From an uncultured Caulobacter sp. (GTDB taxonomy: Bacteria > Pseudomonadota > Alphaproteobacteria > Caulobacterales > Caulobacteraceae), in the NCBI RefSeq assembly GCF_937900395.1, contig NZ_CALCDX010000248.1:1-32591 (forward strand): 32,591 nucleotides of DNA, given 5' to 3'. The notes beneath the pieces were generated by a model that had not been told where the DNA came from, made no database searches, and saw only the letters and a program-made list of their open reading frames with translations. Positions 1-7,332 of this stretch are shown one piece after another; positions within the stretch are counted from its first letter, which is position 1; the number at the start of each line of letters is the position of its first letter. The position numbers were made by a program, and so were the translations under genes.

Positions 1-2
1 CC

Positions 3-135
3 GACCTCCCCGGCGAATGCCGGGGCCCAGATTCATCCGGAGCGGCTGGGGATGACGCGCCAGCACCCGTCGCCAGCCGGATCGTCACTCGTGCGTTCGA
101 TCTGGATCCCGGCATTCGCCGGGAAGATCGGAGGG
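3..135. repeat. CIR-like intergenic inverted repeat with a GANTC site (copy 1)
   Basis: Two arms, about 7-34 and 99-129, are imperfect inverted copies of a core around CCCGGCGAATGCCGGG, which is itself palindromic. One arm contains GATTC (30-34), a CcrM-type GANTC site; the matching place in the other arm reads GATCG. An inverted relative lies at 31487-31596. Caulobacter is known to carry long intergenic repeats (CIR sequences) with an inverted-repeat layout and a CcrM site in one arm; assigning this element to that class is inference from memory. It lies just downstream of the oxygenase gene and could also end its transcript. Confidence 0.7.
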
Positions 136-161
136 AGGAGCGCTGGAGAAACCGAAGCCGC

Positions 162-782
162 CTACCGCCAGGCGTAGTTGAAGCTGACACTGATCCGCTG
201 CTCGTCGGCCTGGTTCGGCGTCACCTCGTGGCGCAGCCAGCTTTCCCACATCAGGATCGTCCCCGGCGCCGGCTGGACGTAGACGAAAGGCTGCAGGCTC
301 TCGGGCGCGTCGGCCAGGCGGTTGGGCGCGGCCATCATCATCGGCAGGCGCGGATCCTCGAACTTCAGGGCCGAGGCGCCCGGCGGGATGGTCACATAGA
401 TCGTGCCGGAGATGACGCTGTGCGGGTGGATGTGGCCGGTGTGCTGGCCGCCCGGCTCCAGGATGTTGATCCAGAAGCTGTCCATGACCAGCTTGCCGGC
501 GCCCAGGTCGAAGCAGAGCTCCTTGGCGAAGGCCGCCGCGTGCTTGTCGAGCTTCTTCTTCAGGTCCGCGAACAGGCTGTCGCGCTGCGGCAGGTCGTTC
601 AGCGACGCGTAGGAGGTGTAGCCCAGATAGCCCTTGTTATAGGCCCAGGCCTGGCCGGCCTCGTCCTCCTCGGCGATGGCGACGCAGGCGTCGTGCAGGT
701 CGTCGATGAAGGCCTCGAAGCCCTTCTCGCCGGCGAGACTGGCTTGATAGATCGGGGTGGCGAAGAGGCTGCGCGTGGTCAT
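162..782 (-). CDS. 2OG-Fe(II) oxygenase-like protein (TIGR02466-type)
   Basis: A 206-residue protein that looks like a member of the putative 2-oxoglutarate/Fe(II) oxygenase family with a double-stranded beta-helix core. Residues 113-121 form a histidine-rich stretch (QHTGHIHPH) followed by the SG-x-IYV strand, where the first iron ligands are expected. H185 (in LRHEV) is the candidate distal iron ligand, and R196 (in QRISVSFNY) the candidate 2-oxoglutarate-binding arginine. The N-terminal LFATPIY is typical of the family. The ATG at 782 is chosen because it places that motif at residue 6; a GTG at 800 in the same frame would add six residues. Neither has a clear Shine-Dalgarno. The substrate is unknown, and members of this family are often associated with prolyl-hydroxylase-like folds. 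It is transcribed divergently from the lipoprotein gene. Confidence 0.8.
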   Translation of the reverse strand: MTTRSLFATPIYQASLAGEKGFEAFIDDLHDACVAIAEEDEAGQAWAYNKGYLGYTSYASLNDLPQRDSLFADLKKKLDKHAAAFAKELCFDLGAGKLVMDSFWINILEPGGQHTGHIHPHSVISGTIYVTIPPGASALKFEDPRLPMMMAAPNRLADAPESLQPFVYVQPAPGTILMWESWLRHEVTPNQADEQRISVSFNYAWR

Positions 783-892
783 GGAGGCGGCGTAGGCCAC
801 ATGACCCAGGGTGTCAAAAACACTTGATGGTTGTTTCTTTTAAAAGTTAGTGCAACAGTGGAATATCGGTGTTCTTCCAAAGGGGGCGAAGA

Positions 893-1807
893 ATGCGTAT
901 CACCACGATGCGAGCCATGGCCTTGCTGATGGCCGCCGGCCTGGGCGGTTGCGCCGGTGGCTTCAAGGGTTCGCCTGACACGACGATCGACGCGGCCGCG
1001 GTTTCGGCCTGTCCGGTGACCGCCAAGGGCGCCGCGCCGACGCGCGCCAACTACGACAAGGAAACCGCCGACCCCAAGCGCGCCGCCGCGCGAAACGCCT
1101 TCATCGACAGCTGCGTGGCGGCGATCGACACCAGCTATGGCGTATTCGCCCAGGGCCTTTCCACCGACCAGAAGACCTTCGCCGTCGGCTCCGACATCGC
1201 GACCTCCGGCCTCGCGGCGGCGGCGACCCTGGCCAAGAGCGCGCGAACCAAGACGCACCTGACCACCTATGCCAGCGTGGTCCTGGGGCTGCGCGGCAGC
1301 GTCGACAGGGAGCTCTTCCTCAGCAAGACCCTGCCGGTGCTGGTCACCCAGATGGACGCTTCCCGCACCGTGGTCATGGCCCGCATCGTCGAGGGCAAGA
1401 CGCGCGCGGACGCCGACTATTCCCTGGACGCGGCGCTGTCGGACCTGAAGGCCTACTATGCCGCCGGCACCTTGAACGGCGCCCTGGCCCAGGTCGCCAA
1501 CGACGCCGGCGTCAAGAACGACGTCGCCCAAAAGCAGATCGCGAGCGTCAAGATGGTGCGCTACGCCACCGACGCCTCGCACAAGGCCCTTTTCAACTAT
1601 CTGCTGCCGGACAAGCTGCACATCGACCCCAAGCACCGCGACATTCTGCTTGAGTGCGCCAAGGGGGTCATCGGCCCAGCCCCGACATTGAACGACCTCT
1701 ACGGCGCCGTGATGGACGGTGAGAATAAGCTCAGCGGCGACCAGCGGACGGCGCTGGTCGGCTGCGCCAAAAGCAAAGATCCCAACTTCGACAAGGTGAC
1801 CCAATGA
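893..1807 (+). CDS. putative lipoprotein, unknown function
   Basis: A 304-residue protein beginning with a lipoprotein signal: basic residues at 2 and 7, a hydrophobic stretch, then LGGC with the lipidated cysteine at residue 20. The ATG at 893 is preferred to an upstream in-frame start at 869 because GGGGGCGAAG lies just before it and because it gives a proper signal peptide. The mature part is alanine-rich and probably helical, with scattered cysteines (about C27, C73 and two near the C terminus), which would suit disulfides in the periplasm. No known catalytic motif was recognised. Its stop codon overlaps the ATG of the next small gene (ATGA), so the two are probably translationally coupled. 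The AT-rich stretch 815-870 probably holds its promoter. Confidence 0.8.
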   Translation: MRITTMRAMALLMAAGLGGCAGGFKGSPDTTIDAAAVSACPVTAKGAAPTRANYDKETADPKRAAARNAFIDSCVAAIDTSYGVFAQGLSTDQKTFAVGSDIATSGLAAAATLAKSARTKTHLTTYASVVLGLRGSVDRELFLSKTLPVLVTQMDASRTVVMARIVEGKTRADADYSLDAALSDLKAYYAAGTLNGALAQVANDAGVKNDVAQKQIASVKMVRYATDASHKALFNYLLPDKLHIDPKHRDILLECAKGVIGPAPTLNDLYGAVMDGENKLSGDQRTALVGCAKSKDPNFDKVTQ

Positions 1808-1959
1808 CCGACCCAGTCCCCGGTGGCCTGAACGGCTATACAAATGTGCCCAAAGACGAGGTGCCAGGCGTTGTGGCGATGCTGCTGGACCTCAAGGCCA
1901 AGCACATTGACATCGCTATCGACGGCGACGAGACCTACTCTGTAACGCCCAGCGCCTGA
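1804..1959 (+). CDS. small 51-residue protein coupled to the lipoprotein gene
   Basis: This short frame starts at the ATG in the ATGA overlap with the lipoprotein stop and ends at TGA 1957-1959. The product is 51 residues, begins MTDPVPGGLNG and has no signal peptide or membrane segment. Its middle (about residues 21-38) could form a helix, followed by an acidic IDGDETY segment. No family was recognised. The four-base overlap is the main evidence that it is a real gene, since such overlaps usually mark re-initiating ribosomes in an operon. A lipoprotein and a cytoplasmic mini-protein are an odd pair, so the functional link is unclear. Confidence 0.6.
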   Translation: MTDPVPGGLNGYTNVPKDEVPGVVAMLLDLKAKHIDIAIDGDETYSVTPSA

Positions 1960-2134
1960 CGCGATCGAAGGTTCATCGCCCGGTGGTTACCCTTTGCCAG
2001 CGCGATTGACGCGGTTCCGGCTCGGGCGGGCCATACGCATGGCGAAGACGAACTGGCCGTCGCCCCCGTTGCGCGACGACGCGCCCGCGGCTGGAGCCAC
2101 GAGCGCGACGCTACGACATCGCTAGAAGTGTAAT

Positions 2135-3040
2135 CTAGCGCCGGTCTTCCCACCCCCGTCGGGCCGCCTCGGCATGGCCTTCGCTGTCGCCGAACCAGCC
2201 GCCCTGGCCTCGGCCGCGACCACCACCGCCGCCGCTGCTCCGGCCGCGACCGCCGCGATCGTCATCGTCGTCACGCCCGCCGCGCGAGCGATAGCCGCTG
2301 TCGCGGTCTTCCCAGCCCTTGCGGGCCGCATCGGAATGGCCCCGGCTGTCGCCGAACCAGCCGCCCTGCCCGCGGTCGCCACGGTCATCGTCGTCACGGC
2401 CGCCGCGCGAGCGGTAGCCGCCGTCGCGGTCTTCCCACCCCCTGCGAGCGGCTTCGGAATGGCCCCGGCTGTCGCCGAACCAGCCGCCTTGTCCGCGACC
2501 GCCGCGGTCATCGTCGTCGCGACCGCCGCGCGAGCGGTAGCCGCCGCGATCGTCGTCGCTGGTGAAGCGGCCGTATTCGTCGCGGTCATTGCCGCGCGAG
2601 CGGTAGCCGCCGCCGCGGTCGTCCTCGTCCCAGCCGCGACGGGCGGCGCGAGAATGGCCCTCGCTGTCGCCGAACCAGCCGCCCTGGCCGCGGCCACCGC
2701 CGCCACTGCCGCTCCGACCACCGCGTCCGCCGCGATCGTCGTCCTCGCTCATGAAGCGACCGTTGTCGTCGCGCTCTCGATCATTGCCGCCGCGCGAGCG
2801 GTAGCCGCGATCGTCATCGTCGTCGCGGAAGCTGCGGGACTCGCCGCCGCCACGCGATTCCCAGCCCCGGCGCGAGGCTTCGGAGTGGCCCTGGGAATCG
2901 CCGTACCAGCCGCGACCATCATTGTCGTCGCGTCCGCCGCGCGAGCGGTAGCCGCCCCGATCATCGTCCTGGCCGCCGCGCGACCGTCCCCGGTCGTCGC
3001 TGGTGAAGCGGCCTTGTTCGTCGCGGTCTCGACCGCCTTG
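2135..3040 (-). repeat. coding tandem repeats (RG-rich / GWFGDS units)
   Basis: This is the part of the hemerythrin-fusion gene that encodes the repeated tail. The DNA repeats show on the + strand as recurring GTCGCCGAACCAGCCGCC blocks (encoding GGWFGDS) and GCCGCCGCGCGAGCGGTA blocks (encoding YRSRGG). Units are near-identical rather than exact, so copy number could change by recombination between strains. Confidence 0.85.
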
Positions 3041-3805
3041 CTGTCTGGCCATGTATTCCTCCTGTGGTTGGCCTTCGGAGAGTTCGGAAAGGTCAAGCGA
3101 CACCAGGGCGGTGGGCCACGGGGCCCCTTGGCGCTGGGTCAGCTCGTCCTTGCGCCGGCGCAGCTCGCGCCCCAACGCCTGGGTGTCGACGCCCGCCGCC
3201 TTGGCCTTGGCGAAGATGCCCGAACCGGCCTTCTCCTCCTCGGCCACGTGATGCCGGACCTGTTCGGCCAGCACCTTCAGCTTGGCGTCGCGATAGGGAT
3301 CGCTGTCGTCGCTGTCCAAGAGGTCGGCGATCAGCACCTTGGCGCCGTCGTGCTCGACCTGGGCCTCGTTCAGCGGCTCCTCGTCGGAGGCGGCCTCGCG
3401 GCAGGCGGGATAGAAGATCTCCTCCTCCAGCCGCGTGTGCAGGATCAGCTCGCCGCAGATCTCCTCGATCAACGCGCTCTTGCGATCCGACGAGGCGGAC
3501 TCGTATTCCTTGAACAGGGCGTCGACCTTGCGGTGATCGGCCTTCAGCAGCTCGATCCCGTCGGTGGCGTTCTGGCCTGTCGCATTCTGGCCGGTCGAGG
3601 CTTGAGCGCTCTGCCCGCCGCTCTGTTGGCTCTCGCCAGCCTTGCTCGCGTTTGAAGCGCCGGATTGGGAGCCGCCCGACGATGACCCGCTCGCCTGGGT
3701 TCCGGCGATGTCGGCGGTCTTCTTGTCCTCGGTTTTCTTGCCGTTGTCGGCGGCTGCGGCGGCGGTCGTCGCCGAGGCCGATTGGGTCTCTTCCTGCTTG
3801 GCCAT
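2135..3805 (-). CDS. hemerythrin HHE domain fused to an RG-rich tandem-repeat tail
   Basis: A 556-residue protein in three parts. Residues 1-82 are a low-complexity Ser/Ala/Gln/Gly linker. Residues 83-205 are a hemerythrin HHE domain with the expected di-iron ligands: H91, H123 and E127 (HTRLE), H152, and H185 or H186 with E189 or E190. Such domains bind O2 or NO, or store iron. Residues 255-556 are highly charged Arg/Gly/Asp repeats: five copies of a GWFGDS-x-GHS-x-AARRGWE unit (the first diverged to GWYGDS), six YRSRG(G) units and three GRF-x-S-x-DD units. The GHSEAARRGW part recalls KGG/Con-10 stress-protein motifs. The start at 3805 is chosen over an in-frame start at 3868 because GGGGAGG precedes it. 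An in-frame ATG at 3052 has its own perfect Shine-Dalgarno, so a second product is possible. The tail is probably disordered. It stands as a single gene, divergent from uvrC. Confidence 0.85.
   Translation of the reverse strand: MAKQEETQSASATTAAAAADNGKKTEDKKTADIAGTQASGSSSGGSQSGASNASKAGESQQSGGQSAQASTGQNATGQNATDGIELLKADHRKVDALFKEYESASSDRKSALIEEICGELILHTRLEEEIFYPACREAASDEEPLNEAQVEHDGAKVLIADLLDSDDSDPYRDAKLKVLAEQVRHHVAEEEKAGSGIFAKAKAAGVDTQALGRELRRRKDELTQRQGAPWPTALVSLDLSELSEGQPQEEYMARQQGGRDRDEQGRFTSDDRGRSRGGQDDDRGGYRSRGGRDDNDGRGWYGDSQGHSEASRRGWESRGGGESRSFRDDDDDRGYRSRGGNDRERDDNGRFMSEDDDRGGRGGRSGSGGGGRGQGGWFGDSEGHSRAARRGWDEDDRGGGYRSRGNDRDEYGRFTSDDDRGGYRSRGGRDDDDRGGRGQGGWFGDSRGHSEAARRGWEDRDGGYRSRGGRDDDDRGDRGQGGWFGDSRGHSDAARKGWEDRDSGYRSRGGRDDDDDRGGRGRSSGGGGGRGRGQGGWFGDSEGHAEAARRGWEDRR
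3050..3063 (-). promoter_or_regulatory. internal Shine-Dalgarno and in-frame ATG inside the hemerythrin-fusion gene
   Basis: On the minus strand AGGAGG (3063-3058) is followed after five bases by ATG (3052-3050), in frame with the long gene at codon 252. The peptide from here begins MARQQGGRDRDEQGRF, exactly at the change from the folded hemerythrin half to the repeat tail. This is the textbook spacing for initiation and would give a 305-residue repeat-only protein. Whether it is used cannot be told from sequence. Confidence 0.6.
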
Positions 3806-3874
3806 GGGGCCTCCCCGGTCTTGATGAAACCCGGGATCGCTCTCTGGTCGGCCAGCGCGCCGGGTCACGGCAAG

Positions 3875-3900
3875 AACGGGAGGCCGGCGCGCGCCGCTCC
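3875..3900 (-). promoter_or_regulatory. possible EcfG/SigT-type stress promoter (one mismatch)
   Basis: Read on the minus strand, GGAGC (3900-3896), a 17-base spacer and CGTT (3878-3875) lie about 70 bases upstream of the hemerythrin-fusion start. The alphaproteobacterial general stress sigma consensus is GGAAC-N16-17-CGTT, so there is one mismatch in the -35 box. This is only suggestive, but it fits a stress-type product. Confidence 0.3.
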
Positions 3901-4044
3901 TTGTCTTATCAAATGTAATATATTGAAAACGCTACAATAAATCGCGCCTCAGCTTGCCGCGAAAGCGTCGCTGGTAGCGCTGCTGACACCGGATGTCAGG
4001 CCCGGAGATCGCCCGAACGCGCGGACTCGCCTATATGTCGGGGC

Positions 4045-5949
4045 GTGACTGACACGACGACCGACACCCCCTCTTCCCCCCGCCTGACCGGCGCCGCCCT
4101 GATCAAGGACGAGGTCACGCGCCTGCCCGACGCGCCCGGCGTCTACCGCATGATCGGCGAGGCCGACGAGGTCCTGTACGTCGGCAAGGCCAAGAGCCTG
4201 AAGAAGCGGGTGATCCAGTACGCGCAAGGGCGCTTCCACACCAACCGCATCGCCCACATGGTCGACGCGACGCGGGCCATGGAGTTCGTCACCACCCGCA
4301 CCGAAGCCGACGCCCTGCTGCTCGAGATCAACCTGATCAAGTCGCTGAAGCCGCGCTTCAACGTGCTGCTGCGCGACGACAAGAGCTTCCCCGAGATCGT
4401 CATCCGCCGCGACCACGACGCGCCGCAACTCCGGAAACATCGCGGGGCCCACACGATCAAGGGCGACTATTTCGGCCCGTTCGCCAGCGCCTGGGCGGTG
4501 AACCGCACGCTGAACACCCTGCAGAAGGCCTTCCTGCTCCGCTCGTGCAGCGACAGCGTCTACGAGACGCGCGACCGACCCTGCATGCTGCACCAGATCA
4601 AGCGCTGCGCGGCCCCCTGCACCGGCCTGATCGGCAAGGACGACTACCAGGCGCTGGTCGACCAGGCCGAGGCTTTCTTGAGAGGCAAGTCCCGCGCGGT
4701 GATCGCCTCGATGGCCAAGCAGATGGAAGAGGCCGCCGAGGACCTGGAGTTCGAACGCGCCGCGCGCCTGCGCGATCGGATCCGCGCCCTCTCCAGCGTC
4801 GCCCAGGAGACCCAGATCAACCCCGAGACCGTCGAGGAGGCCGATGTCGTGGCCCTGCACGTCGAGGGCGGCCAAGCCTGCGTGCAGGTGTTCTTCTTCC
4901 GCGCCGGGCAGAACTGGGGCAACCGCGCCTACTTCCCCCGCATCACCGGCGCGGCGGACGAGTCCGAGGAAGAGGGCGTCACCGAGGAGCAGCGGATCAT
5001 CACCGCCTTCCTGGGCCAGTTCTACGACGACAAGCCGATCCCGCGCCTGATCCTGACCAATGTCCAGCCGGCTGAGGCCGACCTGCTGTCCGAGGCCTTC
5101 GCGCTTAAGAGCGGCCGCAAGGTCGAGATCAGCGTCCCCAAGCGCGGCGAGAAGACCGATCTCGTTTCCCACGCCCTGACCAACGCCAAGGAGGCCCTGG
5201 GCCGCAAGATGGCGGAGGGCTCGGCCCAGACCAAGCTGCTGGCCGGCGTCTGCGAGGCCTTCAAGCTGGAGGCCCCGCCCGAGCGGATCGAGGTCTACGA
5301 CAACAGCCACATCCAGGGCACCAACGCCGTCGGCGGCATGATCGTGGCCGGCCCGGAAGGCTTCATGAAGGGCCAGTATCGCAAGTTCAACATCCGCTCG
5401 ACCGAGCTCACCCCCGGCGACGACTACGGCATGATGAAGGAGGTGCTACGCCGCCGCTTCGCTCGCCTGGTCAAGGAGGAGGAGGAAGGCGACAGCGACA
5501 ATCGCCCCGACCTGGTCCTCGTGGACGGCGGCAAGGGCCAGCTGGACGCGGCGCTGGAGATCATGGCCGACCTCGGCGTCGACGACATCGCCGTCGTCGG
5601 CGTCGCCAAGGGTCCGGACCGCGACGCGGGCCTCGAGCGCTTCTTCCTGCCCGGCCAGCCGCCCTTCATGCTCGAGCCCAAGTCGCCGGTGCTCTACTAC
5701 CTGCAGCGCCTGCGCGACGAAGCCCACCGCTTCGCCATCGGCGCCCACCGCACCCGCCGCAGCATGGACCTGAAGAAGAACCCGCTGGACGAGATCGAAG
5801 GCGTCGGTCCGGGCCGCAAGAAGGCCCTGCTCCACGCGTTCGGCTCCGCGAAGGGTGTCAGCCGGGCGAGCGTCGAGGACCTGGTCAAGGTCGAGGGCGT
5901 GAGCCAGGCCCTGGCGGAGCGGATCTTTGGGTTCTTCCGCAAGGGGTGA
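4045..5949 (+). CDS. uvrC: UvrABC excinuclease subunit C
   Basis: A 634-residue protein, full length for UvrC, which makes both incisions around a lesion in nucleotide excision repair together with UvrA/UvrB-loaded DNA. The N-terminal GIY-YIG nuclease (3' incision) is marked by PGVYRM near residue 31 and YVGKAKSLKKR at 45-55. A cysteine-rich patch (RPCMLHQIKRCAAPC) follows near residue 180, then the UVR motif (EDLEFERAARLRDRI). The C-terminal RNase H-like nuclease (5' incision) includes YDNSHIQG and DLVLVDGGKGQLDAAL. Tandem helix-hairpin-helix motifs end the protein (EGVGPGRKKALL and VEGVSQALAERI). Translation appears to start at GTG 4045, with no strong Shine-Dalgarno. It is transcribed alone; a palindromic element follows the stop codon. 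Confidence 0.97.
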   Translation: MTDTTTDTPSSPRLTGAALIKDEVTRLPDAPGVYRMIGEADEVLYVGKAKSLKKRVIQYAQGRFHTNRIAHMVDATRAMEFVTTRTEADALLLEINLIKSLKPRFNVLLRDDKSFPEIVIRRDHDAPQLRKHRGAHTIKGDYFGPFASAWAVNRTLNTLQKAFLLRSCSDSVYETRDRPCMLHQIKRCAAPCTGLIGKDDYQALVDQAEAFLRGKSRAVIASMAKQMEEAAEDLEFERAARLRDRIRALSSVAQETQINPETVEEADVVALHVEGGQACVQVFFFRAGQNWGNRAYFPRITGAADESEEEGVTEEQRIITAFLGQFYDDKPIPRLILTNVQPAEADLLSEAFALKSGRKVEISVPKRGEKTDLVSHALTNAKEALGRKMAEGSAQTKLLAGVCEAFKLEAPPERIEVYDNSHIQGTNAVGGMIVAGPEGFMKGQYRKFNIRSTELTPGDDYGMMKEVLRRRFARLVKEEEEGDSDNRPDLVLVDGGKGQLDAALEIMADLGVDDIAVVGVAKGPDRDAGLERFFLPGQPPFMLEPKSPVLYYLQRLRDEAHRFAIGAHRTRRSMDLKKNPLDEIEGVGPGRKKALLHAFGSAKGVSRASVEDLVKVEGVSQALAERIFGFFRKG

Positions 5950-5976
5950 AGGACAAACCCAGCCTCCAAAACCCAT

Positions 5977-6108
5977 CGTCATTCCCGCCCTTGTGGCGGG
6001 AACCCCTGGTTCAACTGACACGTGAAGCGAAAGCGGACTGCTAAGCAGTCCGCCCCTATCGCACCTGCGGCGGACCGAGAGGTTCCCGCCACAAGGGCGG
6101 GAATGACG
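5977..6108. repeat. palindromic intergenic element with 28-bp perfect terminal inverted repeats
   Basis: The arms 5977-6004 and 6081-6108 are perfect 28-base inverted copies built on CATTCCCGCCCTTGTGGCGG. Between them, 6033-6053 is a second perfect palindrome (10-base arms GCGGACTGCT/AGCAGTCCGC around one base). The element sits between two convergent genes, uvrC and the acyltransferase-like gene, where it could terminate both transcripts. It has no coding potential and differs from the other repeat families in the window. It could be a REP- or MITE-type element. Confidence 0.75.
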
Positions 6109-6121
6109 GTGGTAAGGGGCG

Positions 6122-7282
6122 CTACAGATACTTCATCCACCACCGCCCGCTGCGGCGCTTCAGGTCGCCGAACCAGTGGCTCGCCAAGCCGCACGGAACC
6201 GCCACCACCGCCGCCAATAGCCAGATCGACGCCACGTTGGGGACGCTGAAGGCCTCGCCGTGGTTGGGGCCGAGGACGGCTAGCGCGCCGAGGTTCAGCA
6301 GGTTCAGGCTGTAGATGTGGACGAGATAGAAGAACAGCGGCGCGCCGCCGAAGGCGACGAGCACGGCGGTCAGCCGCTCGGGCGCGCGCTCCAGGGCCGC
6401 CAGCAGGATCGCGCCGACGCTCAGGGTCAGTAGCAGGAAATCGGCCGAGGGCGGGTACTTGGTGAGGTTCAGCACGCTCATGACCGTCAGCAGCGGCGTG
6501 GCGCCCGGGCTCCAGGGCGTAGGGTCGCCGTAGAGGTTGATCGCGCGCAGGACCGCCAGCAGCGCCAGCGCCCCTGCCGCCAGGACCCGCAGCCGCCGCC
6601 GACGCGCCTCGGCCTCCAGCTTGAACCACGGCCCGATCGCATAGCCGAGCGCCGCGACGCCGATCCATGGGAGGATCGGGTATGAGGTCCGCGCCTGGCC
6701 GCCCCACGGCAGGTCGATCAAACCCCGGTCGTGCAGGATCGCCCAGAGCACGTGCCCCGGCGCGCCCTTGGGAATGGTGATCGGGTCCAGCAGGTTGTGG
6801 CCCAGCAAGATCACGAGGCCGACGGCGATCAGGGCGGGGCGCGGTAGGCGGACCAGGGCCGCCAGCGCGATCATCGACAGGCCGATGGCCCAGATCACCT
6901 GCAGATAGACGAGTTTAGGCGTCAGCGAGAACGTCCAGCCGAAGTTCACCAGGGTGACTTCCAGCGCCACCAGGAACAGGCCCCGCTTGAACAGGAAGCC
7001 GGCCGCCGCCCCGGCCCCGCCCGCCTTCTGGCCGTATAGCCAGGCCGACACGCCGGTCAGGGCCACGAACACCGGCGCGCACAGGTGCGCCGATAGCCGC
7101 GTGAAGAACAGCGACGGCGACGTCGTCGACAGGTCCATCGGGTCGGAGACCTGGGCGTGGATGAAGAAGGCCTCGCGTGTGTGGTCCACCAGCATCAGCA
7201 GCATGACGAAGCCTCTGAGGGCGTCGATCGAGGCGATGCGGCGGGTGGCGGCGATGGGGGAAGCGAGAGGCGTTGACAGCAT
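6122..7282 (-). CDS. DUF1624/HGSNAT-type polytopic membrane acyltransferase-like protein
   Basis: A 386-residue membrane protein with roughly ten hydrophobic segments. The N-terminal motif SIDALRGFVMLLMLVDHTRE is characteristic of the family related to heparan-alpha-glucosaminide N-acetyltransferase, in which a conserved Asp/His pair near the membrane is thought to take part in acyl transfer. A later histidine lies in FFYLVHIYSLN, also typical. The bacterial substrate is unknown; related proteins are proposed to acylate envelope sugars. The start at 7282 keeps the motif about 20 residues from the N terminus; a weak purine-rich GAGCGGGG precedes it. It is divergent from the TonB-dependent receptor, with about 50 bases between starts, so the promoters probably share the AT-rich stretch at 7301-7320. 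Confidence 0.8.
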   Translation of the reverse strand: MLSTPLASPIAATRRIASIDALRGFVMLLMLVDHTREAFFIHAQVSDPMDLSTTSPSLFFTRLSAHLCAPVFVALTGVSAWLYGQKAGGAGAAAGFLFKRGLFLVALEVTLVNFGWTFSLTPKLVYLQVIWAIGLSMIALAALVRLPRPALIAVGLVILLGHNLLDPITIPKGAPGHVLWAILHDRGLIDLPWGGQARTSYPILPWIGVAALGYAIGPWFKLEAEARRRRLRVLAAGALALLAVLRAINLYGDPTPWSPGATPLLTVMSVLNLTKYPPSADFLLLTLSVGAILLAALERAPERLTAVLVAFGGAPLFFYLVHIYSLNLLNLGALAVLGPNHGEAFSVPNVASIWLLAAVVAVPCGLASHWFGDLKRRSGRWWMKYL

Positions 7283-7306
7283 GGCCCCGCTCGCTTAGCC
7301 GATACT

Positions 7307-7318
7307 TTATAACATTAC
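7307..7318 (-). promoter_or_regulatory. Zur-like half-site between divergent starts
   Basis: On the minus strand this reads GTAATGTTATAA, which matches half of the AT-rich palindrome bound by the zinc repressor Zur in other proteobacteria (AATGTTATA-like). The other half is poorly conserved. It lies between the receptor and acyltransferase-like starts. It may simply be the AT-rich promoter core. Confidence 0.25.
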
Positions 7319-7332
7319 AACGGAGCCTTGAG

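Noticed and set aside
3949..5310. Long open frame antisense to uvrC (about 450 codons)
   Set aside because: It is a high-GC shadow of a complete, strongly conserved uvrC and has no recognisable product.
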